Part shown: positions 56,210-64,000 of the stretch, one piece after another
Layout: every line of letters starts with the position of its first letter
Numbering within the stretch: the stretch's first letter is position 1
The notes under the pieces: generated by a model
Databases searched by the model: none
Told to the model about the DNA's origin: nothing
The model's input: the letters and a program-made list of their open reading frames with translations, nothing else
Assembly: GCF_947498515.1 (NCBI RefSeq)
Contig: NZ_CANMKO010000004.1
Coordinates: 186,001-250,000 of the forward strand
Reading direction: 5' to 3'
Source of the DNA: an uncultured Pelagimonas sp.
GTDB lineage: Bacteria > Pseudomonadota > Alphaproteobacteria > Rhodobacterales > Rhodobacteraceae
Length of the DNA stretch: 64,000 nt
Program-made: the position numbers and the translations under genes

Positions 56210-56683
56210 TTAAAGGCCGAGATCTTCGAGATTGGGGTGATCGGCGGGGCGTGGCCCGAGCGGCCAGTCAAACAAACGATCACCGCGGTCGATGGGCAAA
56301 TCGTTGATGCTGGCAATGCGGCGACGCATCCGGCCATCGGCGGCAAATTCCCAGTTCTCATTGCCAAACGAGCGCCACCACTGGCCACCATCGTCATGCC
56401 ACTCATAGGCAAAGCGCACGGCGATGCGGTGATCGGCAAAGGTCCACAAATGTTTGATCAACCGATAGCTGTGCTCGCGTTGCCATTTTTGGGTCAGAAA
56501 CGCGTGGATTTGCGTGTGACCGGATAGAAACGTCGCCCGGTTCCGCCATTGGCTAGTCGCACTATAGGCGGGCGTCACAACATCGGGGTCACGACTGTTC
56601 CAAGCATCTTCGGCCGCCCGCACCTTTTGACAGGCGGAAGACCGGCTAAACGGCGGTAAAGGCGGGCGGTTGTCTAAGGGCAT
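56210..56683 (-). CDS. NTF2-like protein, DUF1348-type
   Basis: A 157-residue protein. ATG 56683 starts [13 protein letters not shown]; the ribosome site is weak (GGATG). The body is a cone-shaped NTF2-like fold with [48 protein letters not shown] and [25 protein letters not shown], a strongly conserved pattern of DUF1348 proteins. It may be a small-molecule binding or isomerase protein. First gene of the minus-strand set, downstream of two operator copies. Confidence 0.8.
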   Translation of the reverse strand: MPLDNRPPLPPFSRSSACQKVRAAEDAWNSRDPDVVTPAYSATSQWRNRATFLSGHTQIHAFLTQKWQREHSYRLIKHLWTFADHRIAVRFAYEWHDDGGQWWRSFGNENWEFAADGRMRRRIASINDLPIDRGDRLFDWPLGPRPADHPNLEDLGL

Positions 56684-56701
56684 TGTGCGGCATCCAACAT
56701 G

Positions 56702-56719
56702 AACTGATCGGTTAATCTT
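56702..56719. promoter_or_regulatory. Putative TetR operator, copy 1
   Basis: aactgatcggttaatctt. The same motif (consensus aacwgatcggtyaatct) occurs at 56732, 56852 and 57449. Copies 1 and 2 are 30 bases apart, so they lie on the same face of the helix. Position upstream of the minus-strand operon supports regulation. Confidence 0.75.
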
Positions 56720-56731
56720 GAGATCAAACAT

Positions 56732-56749
56732 GAACAGATCGGTCAATCT
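56732..56749. promoter_or_regulatory. Putative TetR operator, copy 2
   Basis: aacagatcggtcaatctt, 30 bases from copy 1 in direct orientation. Confidence 0.75.
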
Positions 56750-56851
56750 TTTCAATTCAAAAATTGTGATGCCTGTCATCACACTTGAAAAACCGCCTCC
56801 AAACCCCTTGTTTCATTAGGCAACTTGACAAGAAACAAAACGCACAACATA

Positions 56852-56868
56852 AACAGATCGGTAAATAT
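56852..56868. promoter_or_regulatory. Putative TetR operator, copy 3
   Basis: aacagatcggtaaatat, immediately before the TetR gene's RBS and start (56878), suited to autoregulation. Confidence 0.7.
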
Positions 56869-56877
56869 GAGGGTGAG

Positions 56878-57450
56878 ATGAGCCGTAACAAACGCACAGA
56901 GCTGATTCGAAAATCGCTCGATTTGTTCTACAGAAATGGGTTTCACGCGACCGGCATGGATTTGGTCGCCAAGGAAACCGGTGTGTCGAAAACCTCGATC
57001 TACAAGCACTTTCGCACCAAAGAAGACCTGATCCTAGCGGTGCTACGCCTTCGCGACGAAGACTTCCGCAACCGCTTGATCCGGCGCATGGAAGACCTAT
57101 CTGACACCGCAGAGGGGCAGCTAATGGCGCTCTTTGACGCGCTTGAGGAATGGTTTCAACAGGCTGGGTTTCAGGGCTGCATGTTCATCAAAGCCAGCGC
57201 AGAATTTCAACAAAAAGAACACCCTATCAATGTGCAAGCCATGGAGCACAAACGGTTGCTGCTAGAGCATTTCACCGCTCTTGCAGAGGCAGCAGGATTC
57301 GAAAATCCGCGTGATCTGGCCTGCCAAATCCTTGTTCTCAAAGAAGGGGCCATTGTTCTGGCCGCCATGTCCCATAGCTGCGACCCGGCTTCGGACGCGC
57401 GCAAGGCTGCGCAGGTCTTGCTGCGCAACCATCCGAAAAACGACCCCTAA
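56878..57450 (+). CDS. TetR-family regulator of the PhzF/hydrolase and OYE-type genes
   Basis: A 190-residue regulator. ATG 56878 with gagggtgag upstream. The HTH is LIRKSLDLFYRNGFHATGMDLVAKETGVSKTSIYKHFRTKEDLI (AcuR/NemR-like). The C-terminal ligand domain has WFQQAGFQGCMFIKASAEF, with a Cys that could sense electrophiles. It lies between divergent genes: the NTF2-PNPOx-hydrolase-PhzF set and the flavin/MttB-like set, with four copies of an operator-like motif around it. It is probably a repressor relieved by a reactive or small-molecule ligand. Confidence 0.88.
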   Translation: MSRNKRTELIRKSLDLFYRNGFHATGMDLVAKETGVSKTSIYKHFRTKEDLILAVLRLRDEDFRNRLIRRMEDLSDTAEGQLMALFDALEEWFQQAGFQGCMFIKASAEFQQKEHPINVQAMEHKRLLLEHFTALAEAAGFENPRDLACQILVLKEGAIVLAAMSHSCDPASDARKAAQVLLRNHPKNDP

Positions 57451-57465
57451 CTGATCGGTCAATCT
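57449..57465. promoter_or_regulatory. Putative TetR operator, copy 4
   Basis: aactgatcggtcaatct overlaps the TetR stop region, in the 27-base gap before the end of the flavin oxidoreductase gene. As a fourth copy it may be a looping or auxiliary site, or chance conservation. Confidence 0.65.
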
Positions 57466-57477
57466 GCACGGTCGAAA

Positions 57478-59523
57478 TTAGAGGTCCTTGACCAGTCTCA
57501 GCGCATCGTAAATGGCCGCATGGGTGTTGCGAGCACTCACCGCATCGCCGATCCGAAAGAGCTGAAACGTGCCCTCTTCATTACGCTCAATCTGCTGCGG
57601 AAACCCGTTGATCAAAGCGTCATGATCCACCGCCCCGCCGTTGGATGAGAGCGGTTTGAGATCAAAATACAGATCGGCAAGCGGCATGGTCCCGTAGTTC
57701 ACCACAACCTGATCATAGGTCTTGTGTTTGGTGAAATCACTGTAATCCGTGCCGACCTCAGCCCGGAGAAGATTGCCATCCCGCGTCACATCCAACAACC
57801 GCCGGGTCACCGTAAAGGTCACATCCTTGTCCTGAAGGCTGCGCATATAGGGCACCAGATTCATCCCCATAATATCGGGGGCAAATGTCCGATCCGGGGT
57901 CATCACCTCGACCTTAGCCCCGGCCTTGGCCAAGACCTCCGCCGCCATCAAACCGGGATGATCGCCGCTCTCGTCATAGACCAAAACATCGCTGCCCGGC
58001 TTCACATCGCGGGAAATGATGTCCCAACTGCTGACGGTCAACTCCTGCTCTTTGCCGCTTTCAAACAACACCGCATTGGGCATGCCACCGGTGGCGATGA
58101 TCACAACATCCGGCGATAGCGCCGTCACATCGGCCGCCTCGGCCCAGGTGTTAAAATGAAACGCAACCCCGCGCGCCGCACATTGCGCCATACGCCAATC
58201 GATGATGCTGATCATCTCGCGGCGGCGCTCGTTCAATGCGGTCAAACGCACCTGTCCGCCGGGGTCCGGTTGCGCTTCAAACACTGTCACCTCATGGCCC
58301 CGTTCAGCGGCAACGCGCGCGGCCTCAAGCCCGCCCGGTCCAGCCCCGACAACAACCACCCGTTTACGCATTTCCGCAGGGGGCACAACATGGGGCATGC
58401 TTAGCTCGCGACCCGTGGCGGCATTGTGCATACAAAGCGCATCACCCGCCTCATAAATCCTATCAAGACAATAGGTTGCCCCAACACAGGGCCGAATGTC
58501 CTCTTCGCGCCCTTCAATGATTTTGCGGACAATATGCGGGTCGGCCATATGGGCCCGCGTCATGCCAACCATGTCCAACAACCCGGCCGACACCGCATGG
58601 CGCGCCGTTGCCACGTCGGGAATTTTCGAGGCGTGAAAGGTTGGCATTTCGGTCGCCGCGCGCACCTGACCGGCGAAATCCAGATGCGGCGCGTTTTTCA
58701 TACCCTGCACCGGGATCACATCAGTCATTGCCGGATCGGTATGAATGCGCCCGCGGATCACGTTGAGAAAATCCACCTGCCCCGTCGCCTTTAACCGCTT
58801 GGCAATCTCCAACCCCTCTTCGGGGGTTGTGCCACCGGGCTGATCCTCATCCGCCGTAAAACGAAACCCAACGATGAACTCATCGCCAACCCGCTTGCGG
58901 ATCGCAGACAACACATCCATCGAAAACCGCAGGCGATTGTCCAATGTGTCGGCCCCATAAGGCCCCTCAAGCTGGTTCGACAGTGGCGACCAAAATTGTT
59001 CAAGCAAATGGCCATATGCCTGAAGCTCAATCCCATCCATGCCCCCGGCCTGCATGCGTTCGGCGGCATCGGCAAAATCGCCAATGATCCGATCAATGTC
59101 CCAATCTTCAATCACCTTGGGAAAGCTGCGATGTGCCGGTTCACGGTGCGGCCCCGGCGCAACCGACGGCAACCAATTCCCCTTGGCCCAACCGGTGCGC
59201 CGCCCCAGATGGGTCAGCTGGATCATCACCGCACAGCCATGCTCATGACAGGCATCGGTAAGGTTCCTGATCCACGGCACGACCTCATCCTTATAGGCCA
59301 GAATATTGTTGAAAACCGGCGGGCTGTCTTTGCTCACCGCCGCAGATCCGGCGGTCATAGCAAGGGCAACCCCGGCCTTGGCACGTTCGGCGTGATAAGC
59401 GGCATAACGTTCCTTGGGCATGCCATCTTCGGGGTAAGCGGGTTCATGACTTGTGGTCATAATCCGGTTGCGCAGGGTCAGATGTTTAAGCTGATACGGT
59501 TGCAAAAGCGGGTCGTTTGACAT
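57478..59523 (-). CDS. FMN/Fe-S/FAD oxidoreductase of the old yellow enzyme/dienoyl-CoA reductase family, N-demethylase-like
   Basis: A 681-residue protein from ATG 59523 (MSNDPLLQPYQLKHLTLRNRI) with TTGAGGA upstream. Residues 1-340 are an OYE-type FMN barrel (VMIQLTHLGRRTGW, DGIELQAYGHLLEQFWSPLSN, GFRFTADEDQPGG). A Cys cluster near residue 345 (RPCVGATYCLDRIYEAGDALCMHN) is the 4Fe-4S site. The C-terminal half has two Rossmann folds: VVVVGAGPGGLEAARVAAERGH and DVVIIATGGMPN. This layout covers 2,4-dienoyl-CoA reductase, trimethylamine dehydrogenase and stachydrine/N-methylproline demethylases. The MttB-like gene is 12 bases upstream, so an amine-demethylation role is favoured. It cannot be separated from the other members by sequence alone. 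Confidence 0.85.
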   Translation of the reverse strand: MSNDPLLQPYQLKHLTLRNRIMTTSHEPAYPEDGMPKERYAAYHAERAKAGVALAMTAGSAAVSKDSPPVFNNILAYKDEVVPWIRNLTDACHEHGCAVMIQLTHLGRRTGWAKGNWLPSVAPGPHREPAHRSFPKVIEDWDIDRIIGDFADAAERMQAGGMDGIELQAYGHLLEQFWSPLSNQLEGPYGADTLDNRLRFSMDVLSAIRKRVGDEFIVGFRFTADEDQPGGTTPEEGLEIAKRLKATGQVDFLNVIRGRIHTDPAMTDVIPVQGMKNAPHLDFAGQVRAATEMPTFHASKIPDVATARHAVSAGLLDMVGMTRAHMADPHIVRKIIEGREEDIRPCVGATYCLDRIYEAGDALCMHNAATGRELSMPHVVPPAEMRKRVVVVGAGPGGLEAARVAAERGHEVTVFEAQPDPGGQVRLTALNERRREMISIIDWRMAQCAARGVAFHFNTWAEAADVTALSPDVVIIATGGMPNAVLFESGKEQELTVSSWDIISRDVKPGSDVLVYDESGDHPGLMAAEVLAKAGAKVEVMTPDRTFAPDIMGMNLVPYMRSLQDKDVTFTVTRRLLDVTRDGNLLRAEVGTDYSDFTKHKTYDQVVVNYGTMPLADLYFDLKPLSSNGGAVDHDALINGFPQQIERNEEGTFQLFRIGDAVSARNTHAAIYDALRLVKDL

Positions 59524-59534
59524 CTGTGTTGTCC

Positions 59535-61103
59535 TCAATACCACATATCAATCATGCTCGCTTTTTTGCGGGCCATGTAATCTTGCAACGCCTCTTGCGT
59601 GGCGATGTCCATCGGCGGCGCTTCATAATCGCGCAGAGTTTCTTTCCACCGTGTATTCGCCCGCGCGGCTGCATCCACACTGCCCTGTTCATCCCAGGTT
59701 TCAAAGGGTTGATCGTCGTTCAACGCGCTATCCCAATAGGCGGTTTCATAGTGGCGCAGCGTGTGATCGGTGCCAAACAAATGTTCACCCGGCCCATTCT
59801 GGGCCAAGGCTTCGACCCCCAATGTGTCTTGGTTAACCTCAAACCCGTTCAGATAGGCATGCATCGCGCCGCACATATCGCTGTCCATGATGAATTTCTC
59901 ATAGGACATCGACAACAACCCATCGAGAAATCCGGCCGAGTGCAAAATGTAATGCGCGCCCGATTGCACCGCCGACATCATCGACATCATGCTTTGCTGC
60001 ATGGCTTGGGCGTCGGGGCGTTTCGATGTGCTAAAGCTCCCTGCGCATCTTAGCGGCATGTTGAGCCGCCGCGCCAATTGCCCCATAACCAACGACCCTA
60101 GCGCCGGTTCCGGGGTGCCAAAGGTTGGCGAGCCTGAGCGCAAAGACATCGAGCTTAGGAACGCCGCCAATACCGCCGGGGAGCCGGGGCGCACCAATTG
60201 GGTTAGGGCGCAAGACACCATGCTTTCGGCCAAGGATTGCGCACAGGCCCCGGCCATAGTGAGCGGCGATACCGCCCCGCCCAACAAGAACGGTAAGTGA
60301 ATGCTCCCCTGCCCCGCCGCCGCGTATTCGCTGATGCCTTGGGTGGTCACCCCATCCAAGACCAATGGCGAGGTGGTGTTGAAATTGCCCATGATGACGC
60401 AATGCTGATCCACAACATCGGCCCCAAAAAGAATGCGGCACATCTCGATACTATCGGCGGCGCGCTCTGGCGCGGTGATCGACCCAAGGAACGGCCGATC
60501 AGAATAGCGCATATGGGCATAAACCATGTCCAAATGACGTTTGTTCACAGCAATATCGGTCGGCTCACAAATGGTGCCACCAGAATGGTGCAACCAAGGC
60601 GACGATTGCGCCAGTTTCACAAAGTTTTCAAAATCTTGGATCGTGCCGTAGCGCCGCCCCTCATCCAAATCCATCACAAAAGGCGACCCATAGGACGGCG
60701 CAAAAACCGTCGCATCACCGCCGATTTCAACCGACTTGGCCGGGTTGCGGGCAAGTTGGGTAAAACAGGCCGGTGCGGTTTTGAGAATGTCGCGGATCAT
60801 CCCCGGTTCAAACCGCAGATTCCAAGCGGTTTCGGACACCGGAGAGACCTCAGCCCCGGCCTTTCGGAACAAGGCCACCGTTTCGGGATCATCGCGAAAC
60901 TCAATGCCGATCTCTGCCAGAATACGATCACAGGCGGCCTCGATTTGGATAAGGCTTTCTTCCCCCAGCAAATCATAAGGTGCAATTTTACGAGTAATAT
61001 AAGGCACATGCATTTGTGGATTGTGCCCCGGCACCCCGCTTCTTTGCGGCTTTGAACCAGACCGACGGCGGCGGCGCGCCCTGTCTTGGGTCTCTGATTG
61101 CAT
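59535..61103 (-). CDS. MttB-like trimethylamine methyltransferase family protein (non-pyrrolysine type)
   Basis: A 522-residue protein from ATG 61103 (GAGGAGG upstream). The frame contains no in-frame amber, so it is of the non-pyrrolysine MttB class that in other bacteria demethylates glycine betaine, proline betaine or carnitine to a corrinoid protein. Supporting segments are LLGEESLIQIEAACDRILAEIGIEF near the N-terminus, YGSPFVMDLDEGRRYGTIQDFENFVKL, and GAVSPLTMAGACAQSLAES with GAHYILHSAGFLDGLLSMSYEKF. A corrinoid protein is not in the window. It overlaps functionally with the adjacent demethylase-like enzyme. Confidence 0.9.
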   Translation of the reverse strand: MQSETQDRARRRRRSGSKPQRSGVPGHNPQMHVPYITRKIAPYDLLGEESLIQIEAACDRILAEIGIEFRDDPETVALFRKAGAEVSPVSETAWNLRFEPGMIRDILKTAPACFTQLARNPAKSVEIGGDATVFAPSYGSPFVMDLDEGRRYGTIQDFENFVKLAQSSPWLHHSGGTICEPTDIAVNKRHLDMVYAHMRYSDRPFLGSITAPERAADSIEMCRILFGADVVDQHCVIMGNFNTTSPLVLDGVTTQGISEYAAAGQGSIHLPFLLGGAVSPLTMAGACAQSLAESMVSCALTQLVRPGSPAVLAAFLSSMSLRSGSPTFGTPEPALGSLVMGQLARRLNMPLRCAGSFSTSKRPDAQAMQQSMMSMMSAVQSGAHYILHSAGFLDGLLSMSYEKFIMDSDMCGAMHAYLNGFEVNQDTLGVEALAQNGPGEHLFGTDHTLRHYETAYWDSALNDDQPFETWDEQGSVDAAARANTRWKETLRDYEAPPMDIATQEALQDYMARKKASMIDMWY

Positions 61104-61153
61104 GACGGGCCCTCCTCTTGCCTGAGTCTCTCGTGACACCAGCGTCATTCAAA

Positions 61154-61171
61154 CTCGACACATATGTCAAG
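61154..61171. promoter_or_regulatory. Imperfect palindrome, candidate TetR operator
   Basis: ctcgacacatatgtcaag is an imperfect inverted repeat centred between the divergent mttB-like and TetR genes. It could be the operator of the adjacent TetR regulator. Confidence 0.45.
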
Positions 61172-61209
61172 AAACTTGTGAAGTGGCGATCCGAATGTTA
61201 GGAAGCCCC

Positions 61210-61827
61210 ATGACCCAACACCCAAGACAAAAGGGCAGCGATGCTGTCTGGCTTGATGCGGCCTATGACATGCTGACCGAAAGTGGCGTTGGTGCCGTCA
61301 AGGTGATGCCCTTGGCGAAAAAGCTGGGCCTGTCACGGACAAGCTTTTATTGGCACTTCAAAGATCGCGATGCCCTTTTGGATGCGATGATCCAACGTTG
61401 GGAAGACAAAAACACCGGCAATCTGATCGCCCGAACCCAAGCCTATGCCGAGACCCTCACCGAGGCGATGTTCAATCTGTTTGATTGCTGGCTGGATGAG
61501 CGGTTGTTTGACGCGAAACTGGATTTGGCCATTCGCAATTGGGCCCGCAACGACCCGGCTTTGCAATTGCGTTTGGACAAGGCAGACGCCGCGCGCGCCA
61601 AAGCCATCCAAGCGATGTTTGAACGCTTTGGGTTTTCGCCCCAACAAGCTCAGGCGCGGGCAATGACGGTGATCTACACCCAGATCGGTTATATATCTAT
61701 GCAGGTCCACGAAGACCGCGCCGAGCGGATCAATGCCATGCCAAATTACATCGAAGTCTATACGGGTCAGCCCGTGGAACACACTGATTGCATGCGTTTT
61801 TTTGCGCGCCACAACCATAACCCATAA
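61210..61827 (+). CDS. TetR-family regulator divergent from the mttB-like gene
   Basis: A 205-residue regulator. ATG 61210 has TTAGGA upstream; longer starts are in poor context. The HTH is AYDMLTESGVGAVKVMPLAKKLGLSRTSFYWHFKDRDALL. The rest is a helical ligand domain. It likely controls the divergently oriented MttB-like and flavoenzyme genes; ligand unknown. Confidence 0.87.
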   Translation: MTQHPRQKGSDAVWLDAAYDMLTESGVGAVKVMPLAKKLGLSRTSFYWHFKDRDALLDAMIQRWEDKNTGNLIARTQAYAETLTEAMFNLFDCWLDERLFDAKLDLAIRNWARNDPALQLRLDKADAARAKAIQAMFERFGFSPQQAQARAMTVIYTQIGYISMQVHEDRAERINAMPNYIEVYTGQPVEHTDCMRFFARHNHNP

Positions 61828-61930
61828 TTGCATCTGAAATCGGCAATACGTTAACCATTCTTAACGGTTCGAATTGTAACAATTTTGTTGAGCACTATAC
61901 TGTCACAAATTGTGTCAGGTCTGCCAACCG

Positions 61931-62605
61931 ATGAAAAAACTTTCTTCACCTCAAATATTGTCGATCACCGATCGCGTGTTTGACCACCTGTTTCAAGCCA
62001 TCACCCAATTGGAATTGCACCCCGGTGCCAAACTGTCCGAGGCTGAGATTTCAGATCAGCTTGGCGTGTCGCGCCAACCGGTTCGAGACGCGTTCTTTCG
62101 GCTGTCTCAACGGGGTTATGTTCAAATTCTGCCGCAGCGCGGCACATTGGTCACCCGGATATCCGAGGAACAGGTGCTCAATGCGATGTTCATCCGAATG
62201 GCACTTGAATGCGCCTGCATCGAAGACGTCCCAGCCCTAAGCGCCGATCAGATTAAATCACTGTCTGACATTCTGGAACAACAACACATTGCGATGCAGG
62301 CAGAAGATGGGCCCAAGTTCAACGCACTTGACGAGAGTTATCACCAACGGCTTTGCGAACTGGCCGGGCGCGGGCATATCTGGTCATTGATCCTTGAGCA
62401 AAAGGGGCATTTGGACCGAGTGCGCTGGCTCAGCCTTGCCTTTCACCAAAATGAGGCACTGACAGAGCATCGAGGGATTTTGGACGCGCTGACAATTGGC
62501 CGAACCGATCGGGCCAAATCCCTGCTCAAGGCGCATCTCAACAAGGTCCAGCACATGCTGCCCCAGATCCGAGAAGAAAACCCCGCCCTGTTTGCAGAGA
62601 AATAA
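61931..62605 (+). CDS. GntR-family regulator with FCD domain
   Basis: A 224-residue protein. The N-terminal HTH has GAKLSEAEISDQLGVSRQPVRDAFFRLSQRGYVQILPQRGTLV, typical of GntR. The C-terminal FCD domain contains EDVPALSADQIKSLSDILEQQ, FNALDESYHQRLCELAGRG and EHRGILDALTIGRTDRAKSLLKAHL, with the Asp and His residues that bind a metal and an organic acid. ATG 61931 has a poor RBS; an upstream frame to 61910 exists. It may control the carrier gene that converges on it or distant acid catabolism. Confidence 0.85.
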   Translation: MKKLSSPQILSITDRVFDHLFQAITQLELHPGAKLSEAEISDQLGVSRQPVRDAFFRLSQRGYVQILPQRGTLVTRISEEQVLNAMFIRMALECACIEDVPALSADQIKSLSDILEQQHIAMQAEDGPKFNALDESYHQRLCELAGRGHIWSLILEQKGHLDRVRWLSLAFHQNEALTEHRGILDALTIGRTDRAKSLLKAHLNKVQHMLPQIREENPALFAEK

Positions 62606-62609
62606 CCCC

Positions 62610-63587
62610 TTATTCAGGTTGGCAAATTTCGTCTCGTACGGCGGCCATCCCGGTCCGCGCGATCAAGCCCGCGACAATCAAGACAAGGGCCGCAAGGAAC
62701 ACAGCCGCCAAAGCAACATGTGCCTGCGATCCGCTTAAATTGGCATAGCGGAAAGTTGCGATCGTCAGCGCCGCAACCGGAAAGCTCAGCGCCCAAAAGG
62801 ACAATGCAAAAGGCAGTTTTACGAAACCACGCGCTTGCACCACGACAATCGCCGTAAAGGTAATCGCAGTGTAAAACAGCACCCGCGCAAACGGATCAAG
62901 CGCACCGCCATTCAGCTGAAGCCAAGCCAAAAACCCAACAGCGGGCGGTGCGATGAGGATGGCAAGCGTCGGCAACAACCGACCCGGAAGCGGATCGTGA
63001 AAGATCAAACGGTTCATAACCAAGGTCAGCAGCACAATCCAAAACACCATCCCGGTCGCAAAGAAAAGCCAGCTCAGCTCAACAAACCCAAGCGGAATCC
63101 CGGCAATTGGGGCCACGACGTTGCCCACCGCCGGAATGAACCACGCCGGGGAAATATGCATGGGTTGAAAGGGACGCCGACCGATCCAACCGGAAATCAC
63201 CGCAAGGGTAAGCCCCGCTTGGGCAAGCGCCCCGATGCTCCAAACCCATGAGGCAATGCCCGGCATTGTCGGCAACATCGCCGTAGCAATTAGCATTAGG
63301 GAAATGGAGATCGCCGGGAAAAACGCCATGCGCACCGGGTGGCCCCATTCGGCGACAACAGCCGCCGGAAACCGAAGGCTTTTCAATACATAAAGGGCTG
63401 CGACGACCGCAAAATCGGCCATGGTCACCCAAAGCACAACGCGCGATGCCAGCGGGGGCCAGCCAAACTGGGTCTCGGCCATATGCAGCGCCAAGCTCAG
63501 GCCGGCCAATCCCATGACCGTTGCAAACAACGTGATCGGCAGGTGCTTGAGCGACCCTTTGGCGGGGGTTTCGGTTTCGGCGGTCAT
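62610..63587 (-). CDS. TehA/SLAC1-family (TDT) transporter
   Basis: A 325-residue membrane protein; ATG 63587 (MTAETETPAKG) is preferred over a frame to 63659. About ten hydrophobic segments are seen, for example LPITLFATVMGLAGLSLALHM, MADFAVVAALYVL, AFFPAISISLMLIATAML, and LSFWALSFPVAALTIATFRYA. The family includes TehA (tellurite/dicarboxylate resistance) and the plant SLAC1 anion channel. It converges on the GntR gene with a 4-base gap. Confidence 0.85.
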   Translation of the reverse strand: MTAETETPAKGSLKHLPITLFATVMGLAGLSLALHMAETQFGWPPLASRVVLWVTMADFAVVAALYVLKSLRFPAAVVAEWGHPVRMAFFPAISISLMLIATAMLPTMPGIASWVWSIGALAQAGLTLAVISGWIGRRPFQPMHISPAWFIPAVGNVVAPIAGIPLGFVELSWLFFATGMVFWIVLLTLVMNRLIFHDPLPGRLLPTLAILIAPPAVGFLAWLQLNGGALDPFARVLFYTAITFTAIVVVQARGFVKLPFALSFWALSFPVAALTIATFRYANLSGSQAHVALAAVFLAALVLIVAGLIARTGMAAVRDEICQPE

Positions 63588-63663
63588 GACGCGTCTCAAT
63601 TCGATGTGGTTACATATGAATTCCCGAATATCACTACGCCTCTCCCCTCCTTTGGTCAAAGCG

Positions 63664-63692
63664 AAAAGGCACCGCAGTCTTGCGATGCCTTT
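63664..63692 (-). terminator. Terminator of the right-edge RTX gene
   Basis: On the minus strand aaaggcatcgca and tgcggtgcctttt form a stem of about 12 bp with one mismatch, ending in a T-run. It lies 22 bases after the RTX stop. Confidence 0.75.
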
Positions 63693-63713
63693 AAAGTGTA
63701 CCGGATTGGGCGT

Positions 63714-64000
63714 TTAGAACTCGTTTAACACCTCATGCTCAAACACCACATTTGTTGCGTTTAAGTCGGCAATGTCGACGCCTTCGAGCAAGACAGAGTT
63801 ATTCCCAAAGCTGACCAATGCACCTTGGTCCGTTTGGCTAAGCATCGCTGCAAGGTCAGGTAGCGGAGTGCCGTTGAAATAGCTCACCAAAATCTCATCC
63901 TGATTGGTATCAAACCCTTGGATCGTGTCGTTGCCCTCGTTGTAATCACCTGAAAAGACAAACTGATCATTGCCCGCACCAGTGATGATCAGATCATCAC
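63714..64000 (-). CDS. RTX-type protein, C-terminal end (partial, 5' part off window)
   Basis: A minus-strand open frame enters from the right edge and ends with TAA at 63714. The 94 residues seen include DDLIITGAGNDQFVFSGDY and NEGNDTIQGFDTNQDEILVSYF, a typical last RTX repeat followed by the M10/serralysin-type C-terminal cap, ending VVFEHEVLNEF. Such ends are secretion signals for type I exporters. The rest of the protein lies beyond 64000. Confidence 0.85.
   Translation of the reverse strand, partial: DDLIITGAGNDQFVFSGDYNEGNDTIQGFDTNQDEILVSYFNGTPLPDLAAMLSQTDQGALVSFGNNSVLLEGVDIADLNATNVVFEHEVLNEF

Noticed and set aside
1-64000. tRNA, rRNA or riboswitch
   Set aside because: No cloverleaf or conserved rRNA segment was noticed in the gaps on reading; a covariance-model scan (tRNAscan-SE, Infernal) would be decisive.

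Overview
The window looks like a chromosomal or chromid segment of a marine alphaproteobacterium, most likely Rhodobacterales (Roseobacter group). The evidence is the mix of type I-secreted RTX/Hint proteins, a threonate-type (otn) catabolic operon, a non-pyrrolysine MttB-like methyltransferase beside an N-demethylase-like flavoenzyme, PreAT, and many TetR/GntR/LacI regulators. This is inference from gene content; no rRNA or tRNA gene was found to confirm it.

Layout. 1-1520: 5' part of an RTX/Hint protein running off the left edge. 2432-7411: a periplasmic SH3b protein and a hybrid histidine kinase. 7502-14341: the most striking locus, a complete retron-like operon on the minus strand: WGR/HEAT-repeat protein, winged-helix/SWIM protein, a non-coding RNA with clear a1/a2 and msd-like inverted repeats, and a retron-type reverse transcriptase with a C-terminal membrane anchor. 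The gene set matches what I recall as the predicted 'type XIII' retron class, so the class is not new, but this ncRNA and the membrane-anchored RT deserve attention. 14565-18011: a small glycan or surface-modification cluster (ParB-like GDWD protein, two glycosyltransferases, a sulfotransferase). 18549-23114: MarR-RND efflux operon.

23115-38790 is an accessory region with decayed IS elements (IS1182-like, IS110-like; an IS3 remnant lies just before it), dispersed short repeats, and possible defence genes: a zinc-hook SMC-like ATPase, an HNH protein with a zinc ribbon, and a HEPN-like protein. It also holds a Cys-rich Sel1-repeat protein, an AT-rich pair (radical SAM/B12-type enzyme plus a two-TM protein with a PLD-like domain), several unknown secreted proteins and a frameshifted RTX gene.

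39236-42088 is a secreted subtilase-RTX protease. From 42631 the window returns to dense metabolic operons: preTA; a LacI-controlled threonate/erythronate operon (ltnD-like, mgsA, otnK, otnC, otnI) converging on a glycerate 2-kinase; NhaA with a fused N-terminal thioredoxin-like domain; a TetR-controlled group (PhzF, alpha/beta hydrolase, PNPOx-like, NTF2-like) with four copies of a putative operator; a flavin/Fe-S demethylase-like enzyme with an MttB-like methyltransferase; TetR and GntR regulators; a TehA/SLAC1-type carrier. The C-terminal end of another RTX protein enters from the right edge.

Functional logic. The otn operon should turn C4 sugar acids into DHAP, and the embedded methylglyoxal synthase offers an outlet for DHAP. 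The demethylase/MttB pair suggests use of N-methylated osmolytes. The retron and the ATPase/HNH/HEPN genes suggest anti-phage functions. At least four RTX-type proteins are present, but no type I secretion transporter is seen here.
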